A stretch of 64,000 bases of DNA from assembly GCA_030268105.1 (NCBI GenBank), contig BSDZ01000044.1:1-64000 (forward strand), read 5' to 3'. The notes beneath the pieces are model-generated. The model was not told where the DNA came from. It saw only the letters and a list, made by a program, of their open reading frames with translations, and did not search any database. The position numbers and the translations under genes are program-made. Each line of letters begins with the position of its first letter. Position 1 is the stretch's first letter. This DNA is from Volvox africanus. Its lineage: Eukaryota > Chlorophyta > Chlorophyceae > Chlamydomonadales > Volvocaceae. This document shows, piece by piece, positions 49,516-58,967 of this stretch.

Positions 49516-49526
49516 TTCCCTTTTGC

Positions 49527-50197
49527 ACAATGGCCAATTGTGCTGGACTCCATATTGATGCGCACGCGGTACTGTCATTATGTCACGGCACCCAATGTCC
49601 ATGTAATGCTGTCTCCGAGAGACCTTGCTGCACTCATTGGGCCCTAACACGCAGAGGGCCTATCGATAGGCTTAGGGTGATTCTGCCCACGATGGGATGC
49701 TTACCCTCATCAACGAGGGTAACCTGTCAACAATCAGACGACTGTGGGGTCGACCCCAACACGTTCACCTCTGCCGCAGAGATGAAGTCGTCACTGGCAC
49801 CGGTTTCCTCAAGTGCCTTCGTCATTCAACCAGCAAGGCCGACTTCAATAATGGGAACACCATAACCTGTCGGAGTCGACTCCACAGATAACAAAAATGA
49901 TCCCAGGGGGGGCTCGAAATTTACAAAACCCGCCACAGGAGCTTCATACCAAACATTCAAGGCATAGGGCAACTCCGGCAACAGAACTGGGGATCCCGCC
50001 ACGTCCACACCATCAACCAATGCAGTGCCTGACTTGAATCGGAGGACACGTTGCATACCATTTAACAAAGCGGTAGCCCTACGCTGGCTGTGAAATGGTA
50101 GCAACAAACATGCGGCAGTGTTCGGACATTGATGTCTACATCTCCTGTACCTGACCAGCTGTTCGAACAGCTCACTTTGAAATGAGGGGATGAACAA
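49527..50197 (-). pseudogene. Retrotransposon zinc-knuckle and retropepsin region (broken)
   Basis: The minus-strand frame from 50197 contains RYRRCRHQCPNTAAC near 50150. Its spacing fits a CCHC knuckle in which the first Cys is Tyr and the His is Pro. It continues through LRFKSGTALVDGVD to an in-frame TGA at 49826-49828. The same frame then reads ALEETGASDDFISAAEVNVLG (motif at 49790-49807). This matches the retropepsin active-site pattern DTGAS..FIS, but the catalytic Asp is Glu. A stop follows near 49735. Retropepsin would process the gag-pol polyprotein; this copy cannot. The remaining pol sequence up to 49527 is in shifted frames. Confidence 0.65.
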
Positions 50198-50452
50198 AAC
50201 GATACGTTCTCAAGGACTAAAAGCAACAATGCTTCACAGATGGATGTACGAATGACCACCGACCATACATTTGTTCAGCTGTCCCGGATGGATTCAACTC
50301 CGCACCAATCCAGGCACTCCCCTACTTTGACCATGGGGCCAAAGGCGGCAACAACGGCAATCCCTCATGAAATGACCCACTGCACATCTCCAACAGAGAG
50401 TGATCTCCTTCCAACACACAAGCTTGGATTGCATGCACTCCCATTTTGTCAG

Positions 50453-51179
50453 TCATGAGTCCTGCGTTTGCATGGCAGTCACATGAGGCACAAATCTCAA
50501 AGCATTTTGTCTAGCTAAAATACGCATCTCGGCACTTAGGACAAATGGCATCACAAGAGCCTCAAAACGTGATTGGTAGGCAGTTACAGTTTCATTCAGA
50601 AACATGAAAAACGAGCCGAAGGCTAATATACAGCGTGCCTCAATATCACGTGACTTCTGGGGTAAAGCGTGCAAGCAGGGCGACAGTCAACTCATCAAAC
50701 GTGAAGTTTTCCCGTGCAGTGATCCATTGACCATACCATGTCTTTGCTATACCCTCGAGGGTATTCCCAACAAAGAGACACCTTACTTCATCATGTTCAC
50801 CGCCACGGACCAACTGCAGGTACTTCCTAACATCATGTAGATATGAACGAGTTGCATTCACAATGTCACGTTCAACATTCATAGCATGCAAGGTAAACAA
50901 TTTCGGTGCTGTGATAGAAAACCTCTTCACCTCATTACCGTCAGCGCGGTCTTGCATTTGAGGCAACAGCAAACCCCGTTGATCAGCAGTTCCATCTGTA
51001 ACCGTCATGGCTGCCGAGCGTGGCGTAGTAAGATGGACAGGGGCCTGAAACACAAGAGGATCTTGAGCAGTAATTGTGTCAATGGTCTCAGGATCCCTAT
51101 CAAACGTTCTAGGAATGGTACCCGGCTCAGGTTGACATGCCAAGCCTACAAACGACGGGTCGTCACGTCCTGCCATCAT
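50453..51179 (-). pseudogene. Retrotransposon gag (frameshifted)
   Basis: The first minus-strand frame (51179-50646) begins MMAGRDDPSFVGLACQPEPG. It carries the capsid-type signature KYLQLVRGGEHDEVRCLF, GNTLEGIAKTWYGQW, FTFDELTVALLARFTPEV. The second frame (50674-50453) continues with DIEARCILAF, VTAYQSRFEALVMPF and LARQNALRF. A frameshift near 50650 separates them, and the signature order A..W..F..Y..RFE fits the Ty3/gypsy gag capsid. Gag forms the virus-like particle. The start lies ~490 bp inside the 5' LTR, a normal leader length. Region 50198-50452 is gag or linker sequence too decayed to assign. Confidence 0.8.
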
Positions 51180-51648
51180 GGAACACTGACCAATATATTC
51201 AAATTGCGTGACAATAAATGAGGCACATAATTCTAAAGCAAGTGTGCAAGCAATTCACACAAATCTAGCACAAGAGTACAAGCAATTCGGTCAGTGCACC
51301 GACAATACTCTTGCAGACTTTGAGTAGATATGGCAGATACATACTCAGTTGGTCCCTGTAGTCCGCGTGATCAAAGTCTCCAGCTGATTAGAACGCAAGT
51401 TGTAACCAGGAGCTACCGCAAGCAGTGCCGGACCACTAGTTTCACCTGCAACTCAGAGTGAAGGCTCACACCACAATTGCAGTAAACTACAAAGGTATAA
51501 AAGCAATCACAATTTGCAAGCAACAGTATCTAATACAGTGTGGACAAGTTCTTCAGCGATAATGTCTAGTGGGCTATGTCGCCCATCGTCGACAGTCATC
51601 CTAGAAAGAACTTTCTTCCAACCGAGCATCATCAGGCAGTCAGGTAAC

Positions 51649-51666
51649 GAACCTGTCTTGATACCA
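51649..51666 (-). promoter_or_regulatory. Candidate primer-binding site
   Basis: Four bases inside the 5' LTR edge the minus strand reads TGGTATCAAGACAGGTTC. TGGTATCA is the start of the initiator-Met tRNA primer-binding site used by many plant LTR elements; the following bases only partly match. Its placement supports 51671-52487 being the 5' LTR of the minus-strand element. Confidence 0.5.
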
Positions 51667-51670
51667 AATT

Positions 51671-52487
51671 TGTTGTATCCTTCCTTCTTCAACCATGCAC
51701 TGAATCTGCACGTCTGAGTGTTAGCTACACGTGCATCGTGCTTATGAACAGCAAGGTGATTCAATGCGAGTAATGTGACAGTGGAAGACTTATAGATAAG
51801 GAAAGATCCAACTTACAATAACCTTCAGTTGCGAATTAGAAGCCTGCCGTCAGACCCCATGGGCAGCGTTCATCATCCAGCTGGAAATGATATGCTGGAA
51901 TAGCTCAGGTCGATCATAAATGAGTAAAGCGTATGTATGAGCATTAGATTGAGTTAAGTACGTGGGTACTTGATCCCAAGTAGCTTCGAGCCGACTTTGG
52001 TCTCTAGGCGGCCGTCCTCACACCTATCATGTTCACGATACCGATGTGCAGTACAAGTCTCACTGGATTCCAATCTCACGTGTGAGTACTTTCATAGCGC
52101 TGTTCTAAATATCGTGTAATCCGTGGTGTTAACAGATGCAACGTATGCAATATGCGAAGGTCCGAATATCAATATTCGGTTGCCGACCCAACCATCATGA
52201 TCGTCGTGTTCCTGCATACACGTGTGGCTTATGACACGGATGAGGTAATAATATTTGAAATATTATTACGTGATATATTATGCCAATAGTGGATTCGCGC
52301 ATTGATATGGGCCTTGAGTCAAGCATGTTGACCGACAGCGCGATGTTGTAGATGATAATGCGACGTGCCTGATTAGCTAGATATACTCGAATATATCATG
52401 CTAATATGATTATACCATGCTCAGTAGTGTTCGAATGGATTGCAGCCTACTTCGGCATAGACGGTGATCAAACTTCGGCGTACAACA
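51671..52487 (-). mobile_element. 5' LTR (817 bp) of the Ty3/gypsy element
   Basis: The ends are TGTTGTA (51671) and TACAACA (52487), and the copy is similar along its whole length to the solo LTR at 47634-48447. It contains the same palindromic hairpin (52245-52269). Flanking bases AAATT and TTATG do not form a target-site duplication, as expected if this is one end of a larger element whose other LTR is lost. It drives minus-strand transcription in the intact family. Confidence 0.88.
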
Positions 52488-54570
52488 TTATGCTTGTGCT
52501 ATGGAAAGATAAGTAATATTATTTGATATAATATTACATCATTGCGGCACACGTTGAGAGTGCCGCACTAGTTGAGATACATGCCTTGCAACTGAATATC
52601 ATATCAACCCCTGCATCATGTGAATGCCGGAAAGGCTTATCTGTTGTTATACGTGGACACTGCAGATACACGGTAGGGTTGTCACACTTAGGATCGGCCT
52701 CCTAGTGTGGGTTGTACGGCATAGCTATATTGCAAGTATAACAGATGCGAGGACGGCTAAGTTGAGCGGAGATCCTGATGCCTTGAGAACACTTCCGTGC
52801 TCAATCTTATCATTGCTAATTGCTCCTACACTTAGTCCGAGCTAAGCCTGAACTTCACTTGTCACCACCGCGTGATGATTGCTTGCTTCCGGCGCTGATG
52901 GCGATTACATCCATTGCATTGCTTCTGACTGTATCATTGTAAGTTATATCTCCTCTTGCTTTGAAGTCTTCCGCTGTCTCTGTTTGCTCTGTTTGCTCTC
53001 GATTGCCTTGCTGTACTTGCAAGTGCTCACGCATCAGTATCTTGCAGATATCTATGAGCAAACCCAAAGGAGAGGTACAACAATAATAACCACCACCAAA
53101 TAGTATACTGCTGTGATACTGCTGATCCACAGCCGATAATACCACCACCATCACGTATACTGCTACCGCTAATAATACCCATTCGAATCCATCCACCTCT
53201 GGTGGCACACGCACGCAGAGGATAGGTCACGACGAACAGAGACATGTGTATGCTGTAAGGATCCGTCCAGATAGACTTAGCAAGCAAAAAATCACATGAA
53301 ATTTTGATAATTAAGGGAGAAAAAGGTGGAAAAGGATGAGATATTTTCCGAGGGCCCGAATGCTACCTGGGGCCCCAGCCTCACCCAAAAAATAAAACTT
53401 TATGCAGCCCAAACACCTGAGATGCCAGGTGCAGGGTCACACACTAATCCTAAACCCTCCCTTTTTCCATTCCTCTCTGTTACACACCCTCCTATTTATT
53501 TTAAGTTCCTTGTATATTTTATGCTATAAGTTTCTGTTACCACCAAGTATAAGTTTCACTAAGTTTGTGTTAGTTTCAGCTAAGTTTTCACTAATATGAG
53601 CCTGTTTAAATCTTATCTAGCATAAATCAGGCTAAGTGGTGATAAGCCAAGCTAAGTCACTTTAAGTCTTGTGGCAAATTGGCATAAACGTATAGTTTTT
53701 GACATTTATAAGTCGCCATAAGCTGGAAGCACGCAAGTATAATTCCACTTAGGAATTATAGGAATTATTTAGGAATTAGGAATTCCACTTAGCACGTATA
53801 GGCCAATAAGTCAACACTTAATCAGATATGTACTTAGAGCTTCCTGGCTCGGCGTAGAGATAAGCCTGGCTAAGTTAATGTAATCTCAAATTTATACCGC
53901 ACTTTGTTTGGTAGGGAGGGAGCTGACACCATCTCCTGTACAAGACAAATGAGAACGACAATGATGTGTGATAGTGTGAATCATTGATGATGCATGTATG
54001 TTATGTACGTGTGAATATTCATGTGATCGGGGACTGCCAGTTGCTTCTATGGTGGCAGGTAGGTTTGTGTGGGGTTGTGTGTGGGATAGGGGGGTGCAGC
54101 TTCACCCGTGGCCACTAACCTGGCAGTCCCTACCTTCCCCGGTATTTCGGGGCACCCTCATCCGGTCTCCCATGCCGATTTCTCCAAATTCAGTGCTCTT
54201 CCCGGGTTCAGCACCCACCACCGGCATTCAGCGGAATCTGCCGAATCAACTGAGGCGTCAACTCCGCTCCAGGTCAGCTCACAGGTCACTATTATCGGGT
54301 TCTTCACCGTCCATGGACATCGGGGCACCCAATCTCCTCCGGTTGAGGATCTTTGGCCCTTGGTCGGGGTCGAACCTGGAACTCCAGGGGCATATAGGTC
54401 ATGTCATAACAGTCTTGCCAGAACACGTTTTTCCTGCCCTTGGAACAGGTTATTGCACGCCTGACGTCCCACCGCCCGTGAATCTTTCAAAAGCGGCTGC
54501 CAATTGAGTCCAACGCCCTCCTCTAATACCAGTACGTTTTGTTACAGAACCTTCTCTACACGAAGGTCAA
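52488..54570. other. Intergenic, repeat-derived, no supported gene
   Basis: Just outside the LTR are two perfect inverted repeats, 52513-52537 (GTAATATTAT arms) and 52543-52567 (TGCGGCAC arms). 52642-53082 begins TGTTGT and ends TACAACA and shares the 12-mer TGCGAGGACGGC with the minus strand of the solo LTR, so it may be an LTR of a related family; no target-site duplication is seen. 53520-53880 is AT-rich with many TAAGT or ACTTA words and short AGGAATTA repeats. On the minus strand near 54375, CAGGTTCGACCCCGACC resembles a pol III B box. Open frames here show no recognisable domain. Confidence 0.5.
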
Positions 54571-54578
54571 TCATTACA
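54542..54578 (-). terminator. Two TGTAA poly(A)-signal-like motifs downstream of the plastid-protein gene
   Basis: On the minus strand TGTAA occurs at 54578-54574 and 54546-54542, about 34 and 66 bases past the TGA at 54612-54614. TGTAA is the usual polyadenylation signal of Chlamydomonadales nuclear genes. Five-base words occur by chance, so support is moderate. Confidence 0.45.
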
Positions 54579-54611
54579 CCACCACTATCACCACCGCTGC
54601 CAACACAATCA

Positions 54612-57600
54612 TCATTCATCCATTGTAACTGCCACCGCCTTTGCAGACCACTCCGTGGGGGATATTCCTCCACGGAAGAACCTGAAGCCGTACCGAGAAA
54701 GCACATCTTCACCATCCCCGTCATCACCTGCTTCTGCTGCGGTCCCCTGCAGCCCCTCGTCCATGTTGCCAACGACTGCCATATCGAACTGGCACCTGCT
54801 CAGGCCACGGCGCTGACTGCACTCTCCTCCACTCTCTGCTGCCGGATCCGAAACCGAAGAAACATACCCGTTAGCCGCGGACCCAGGGCCACCTTCGACT
54901 ACTGTATCATCTACTGCATCGATTACGTCGACACCATGGTACAAATTTGTAAGGCTGCTTGCCGTACATGTACTGGCGGTTCCAGTACATGCGATACCAT
55001 CTACATGCGATACTTGATCATCCGCTTCCTTATCTGCTTGACTTTTGTAATGTCTGGCGCCGCTATCCTCGACTGTCGCCAACGCTTGCGGCCCTTGTGA
55101 ATTCTGTTGCACCTCGCGTCCGATGCGTTCAAGCCCTGGAAGCTCACACCAATGCCCGGGGCTGTGGAATGCTCGCCCTGTTTGGTACTTGTACAACATG
55201 TGTAAGTAATACGACGTGTCGTCATCGTGATTGGTGGGGCGATACACTCCGTACAAATGCAGGCGCTGCAGCCTGCTAGCGGCGGCTTTGTCACCGTTTT
55301 CATCACCAGCAGCAACACCACCACCACCAGCATTGGAGGGTGTTAGCGAAAGAGTTAACGGGGTGGCAGTGGCCTCCTCCCCCTCCTCCTGGGTATTTGG
55401 TGAGATATACTTGGCATAGTACTGCAGTGCATATCAGCGTTGGACATTAGGAAAGGGGTGTGTGCAAACCATTTGTGAGGGAGCCAAAAGCGCCATACAT
55501 GTTTGTGCAGCTGCGTTTGTGCCGCACCCGCCTGTGAACGCAGCACTCATCCGAACATCCAAACCACCATCCGACCACCCGGTCCTCCCTAGGCCCCTAG
55601 AAGGTGTCTCCTCCTACCTTCAGTCGTCGGATGGTACTTTGTTTGAAGGTGCGGATTTGGGCATCGAAGTGCCGAGACACGTTCTTGCCACGAAGGAGCG
55701 CGGGACAGGGCCGCCGGAGCCATAGCTGTGTGGCGGTGGGGTGGTGGCGGTCGGTGGGACAAGGTGCGTTCAAAAGAAAGAAATATGGGAAGCATGATAC
55801 CGCCATAGACGCTGCTGTAAAGTATGAGTAACCGCGATAATGGAGGCCGACGTCTAGCTCCGTCAACGTAGAGAAGGTGAAAATGTTTGAATGTAAACTT
55901 GGTAGCCGCCAAGGTCGCGAACATAAGCCCGAAATAAGGCTATAGAATACGTAATAAAGTTTATTATTGGCTTTGCTGGCGGTGGCAGCGGAACAGTACC
56001 GTGCGTGTAAACACTGTTGGAAGGAAGCGCAAAACCTAATAGCTGACCGCTGGTGCTGTCATGCGCGTGTACCTCCCGACACCCTTTCTTTACAAAACAA
56101 AGCACGTTAACCGAATCGACCAGTCCCCCAAACCGGGCTACCCTGAATACCACGCGCACACCAACCAAACGAAGCACAGTATCACGCGAACTCACCTAGG
56201 ACAGCGGCGGTAGCAGCCGCAAAGGGCAAGGACGTACGCATGCGAGAGGAAGAAGAGTAAGCACAAGAAAAATGAGACACGAGAGAACAAGTCCAAGGAA
56301 ATAAGGTTAAGGTACAGTGCATCCGAGGAAAACTGTGTCGCTTAGATTAGCCGTAAACAAGGAAGAAGTGATAGAATCGCCAGAAAAAAACGAAGGATGG
56401 GAGGAGTTCGATGTCGAGGAACGAAGAGACGACATGGGTATGCTGGAATGGGAAGAAAACCAGAAAAAGCGTTGAAAGGCGCAATAATGGTTGAAAAGGC
56501 GGGGCACGGATTAAAACGCGGGGTCATGGGAACGTACGAAAAGAGAAGGATGAAGAGAGGATGGCAGGGGCAAAGAACGGAGGAGGAGGTAAGGCGAATA
56601 AAACGAATCCTGGTGGTGATACTGAAGGAACGAGGACGAACGGTGAAGATCGGATGATGGCTGACGTCGTCCAAAGTCGGGAAAATGGAAACGAACTGTG
56701 ATGTAAATTAGGTAGTCGCCGAGGCCGCGACTTAAAGCGATTAAAAGAGAAAGAGGAACCCTAAGTATGTATACTATCGGCCTTATAGCTGGCGGCAAAG
56801 TGAAAGATGTGTTGGTTCCGAGACGATGCTGATCTGACTGCTGGCACTGCCGCTGTCATGCGAGTGTTCCACCCGACCCATCTGTAAAGAGAACCTGCAC
56901 GCGCCTGAACCCAACCGACCCATCCACCCAACCAGCCCAGCTCGAAGCGCGTGCACGTGTACCAACCGAGCCAAGCGCGGTTTCGCGCAAACCAATTCAC
57001 CTGGAGCAACGGCGTCAGTAAAAGTCGTAATGGCAAGGACGTGTGCATGCGAGGGTAAGAAGAAGGGTAAGAGCACGGACAGAGGAGGACAAAGAAAGGC
57101 GAGTAGGCACAAGTCCAAGGCAATAAAGCAAGGCAACGGTCGCATGCACCCGATGAGAAGAATGCCGCTGAGTTCGAAGGGGAGCAAGGAGAGGTTGAGT
57201 AAACAATATAATCTTGAAGAAGAAATGAAGGACGTATATATGAGGGCGGATACGGCATACGCGTACGGAATATATAACACCGGGATAAAGCAGGTAGAAC
57301 AGAAGCCCGAGGATGGGGAAGAGGCGGAAAGGTGGCGTAGCCCTACTTCAATACATCTATACCGGTAAACGCAGCAGCTTGTAAGTCCAGCGTCCAAGGA
57401 AGCGCTGTTTTCTGTAGAGTTTCGTTCATCCCATCTGGACCCGTAATATGCTCCTCATCGGAGCTAAACACCCCGGATGCCATGAAAGGGGGCTCGTACA
57501 AACCCACGTGCGCCCTGCGTGCGTGCAGAAATGCGTTACTTGTATCGTACCTTCGATAAAGTGTAACGGACAAACTCCAGGCCGTACCACAAGGCCCTTG

Positions 57601-58967
57601 GGGTGCCGTCACGGCCACGACTGCCGCAATCGTACACCAGGCAGCTGCAATCACACGAAGTCGGAACATCGACATCGAAAGGTGACTTGCCTGTTTGGGC
57701 AACCAAGCACAAATCAGTCGGGTACATCCCAAGCTGTTCCACTCCCTCACTTTCCTCACCTAATGTCATGTTACACGCATGTGCCACCAAGAACCTCTGT
57801 CTCCGAAGCGCCAGGATCGACTTCCCCGACTACGTCCCAGCACCCCAAGACAGAATTCCCAGAGTAAGGCAGCAGCCTACAGAAGCCCCATGGCCCACAG
57901 CCTAGTACAGATTAGCTGACCTAAAGAATGAATCCATAATCGGCACATGGCACTACCGCCTCACAGTCAACTGACCCGCTTTAGGTGCCGCCAATTTACT
58001 CACAGATAATGAGTTATCCTGAACCTGAATGAGTTACCCTACCCGGGCCTGATGGCACCCACCAGTGTCCCAGAGCCAAGCTGAGTAGCAAATTCGCGTC
58101 TAACTCCGCCACCAATGCCTAAAATTTTCATTATTAATCAGCGACCAATGGGTCACATGGGGACAAAATGATACAGGGGAGGCGTGTGGGGGGGGGGATG
58201 ACTGTTGGATATTGGAAAGCCCGAACATTGAAAACCCCAGGTCGGGTATGTGATGCGGAACAAGGGGCAATTGTGATGGGTCTACACGTATGGAGGTGTC
58301 CCCAACCGTGGGCAGATTGAAACTAACAGAATCCTCCGTCAGCTTCCCCGTCCTTAAGACATTCTTCGCCGTCTCCCAGAACCATGTGTGTGCAATGATT
58401 CGAGTCATTCGGGTGTATTTTTTGCGTTTTTACGATGAGGACGAACAAATGCCACCTATGCACAGTTTCTGTTCTTACCTCGAGATTTTGCTGCTCGCAG
58501 GCGGTGCTTTGGATTCGCACGAAGCTGCAGCGAAGAGCAGTGAGCAAAGGGGAATGCAAAAACGCTTTTGGGTGTCGGTACAATCTAGACGTACGAAAGG
58601 GTCTGACACATTGCTTTCCATCATCCCCGCACCTGTACGGTAACTTGAGCTCATGCAACATGGGCAGGGCCTCAATTCCGTTCGTAAGATTAACGAAGTG
58701 GCGACAATCTCGCAAATATAGTGGCTTTTCACCCGTTGGGGCGAGAACTAATTTTTTATTTGTGCTGCTGCCAGTATTGGCGTTGAAAACAGGGCTACTG
58801 CTACTTCTGACGCATGCGCCCTGACCTGGATCAGTTTTCCAACGCGTGCTGCGTCTGTTGTCGCGATTACTAGGAAACCCAGATTGGACAGGAACAAAAG
58901 TAGCAGGTGAGACAAAAGATGCCGCCTTGCATGGGGCGGCATTAGACACGAACCCAAACGCACTCAT
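54612..58967 (-). CDS. Conserved protein with putative plastid transit peptide (six exons)
   Basis: Exons (minus strand): 58967-58633, 58524-58479, 58118-58063, 57644-57551, 55725-55618 and 55421-54612. Every intron is GT-AG (GTGCGG, GTAAGA, GTGGGT, GTACGA and GTAGGA donors; CAG or TAG acceptors), with phases 2, 0, 2, 0 and 0. The frame stays open for 482 codons, ending TGA at 54612. Residues 1-75 are Ser/Ala/Arg-rich with almost no acidic residues, like a chloroplast transit peptide. The conserved-looking core follows: LRDCRHFVNLTNGIEALP (about 85-102), FVRIQSTACEQQNLE (113-127), LLLSLALG, CLVYDCGSRG, PRALWYGLEFVRY (146-175), LRGKNVSRHFDAQIRTFKQS (190-209) and LYGVYRPTNHDDD (269-281). The last ~150 residues are Gly/Ala/Asp-rich and probably disordered. 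I recognise a plastid-style conserved family but cannot name it or give a reaction. The start is the first in-frame ATG. The last exon could contain a further unrecognised intron. Confidence 0.78.
55860..57345. repeat. Two diverged ~0.8-kb repeat units inside intron 4
   Basis: Units of about 55880-56690 and 56700-57345 align at moderate similarity in the same order. Paired landmarks are TGTAAACTTGGTAGCCGCC with TGTAAATTAGGTAGTCGCC, TGGTGCTGTCATGCG with CACTGCCGCTGTCATGCG, AAGGACGTACGCATGCGAG with AAGGACGTGTGCATGCGAG, and CAAGTCCAAGGAAATAA with CAAGTCCAAGGCAATAA. They lie within the 1825-bp fourth intron (57550-55726) of the minus-strand gene. Open frames in the two units do not correspond, so they are probably an old non-coding repeat or decayed transposon rather than paralogous exons. 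Confidence 0.65.

Larger units (their letters stand above)
45971..52487 (-). mobile_element. Decayed Ty3/gypsy LTR retrotransposon, multiply interrupted
   Basis: Reading the minus strand from the right, the order is 5' LTR (52487-51671), primer-binding-like site, gag (51179-50453), degenerate zinc knuckle and retropepsin region (50197-49650), connector and start of reverse transcriptase (48922-48448), reverse transcriptase core (47633-47012) and RNase H (46620-46100). This is the gag-PR-RT-RH order of the Ty3/gypsy group. Integrase and a 3' LTR are not found, because the element is cut off at the segmental duplication near 45970. Three insertions split it: a SINE-like element at 48884-49515, a solo LTR at 47634-48447 and a foreign AT-rich piece at 46621-47010. 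Frameshifts, stops and lost catalytic residues show it is a fossil. Confidence 0.88.

Noticed and set aside
51507..51764. Minus-strand 85-residue frame across the LTR edge
   Set aside because: It spans the LTR, primer-binding site and leader of the retroelement and has no gag similarity.
54340..54400. Minus-strand pol III gene suggested by CAGGTTCGACCCCGACC
   Set aside because: There is a B-box-like word but no matching A box or tRNA fold around it.
55462..55725. Plus-strand frame ending GIEVPRHVLATKERG
   Set aside because: It is antisense to exon 5 of the minus-strand gene, whose splice sites and phases fit on both sides.
56397..57368. Charged plus-strand frames in the intron-4 repeat units
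   Set aside because: Their content is explained by A/G-rich composition, the two units do not share the frames, and they lie within an intron on the opposite strand.
57343..57759. Minus-strand frame with a signal-peptide-like start (MSMFRLRVIAAAWC)
   Set aside because: It overlaps, in another frame, the well-supported fourth exon of the plastid-protein gene (57644-57551), so it is a shadow.
57448..57867. Plus-strand 139-residue frame
   Set aside because: It is antisense to the same exon and intron, Cys/His-rich without domain order, and has no splice or start support.
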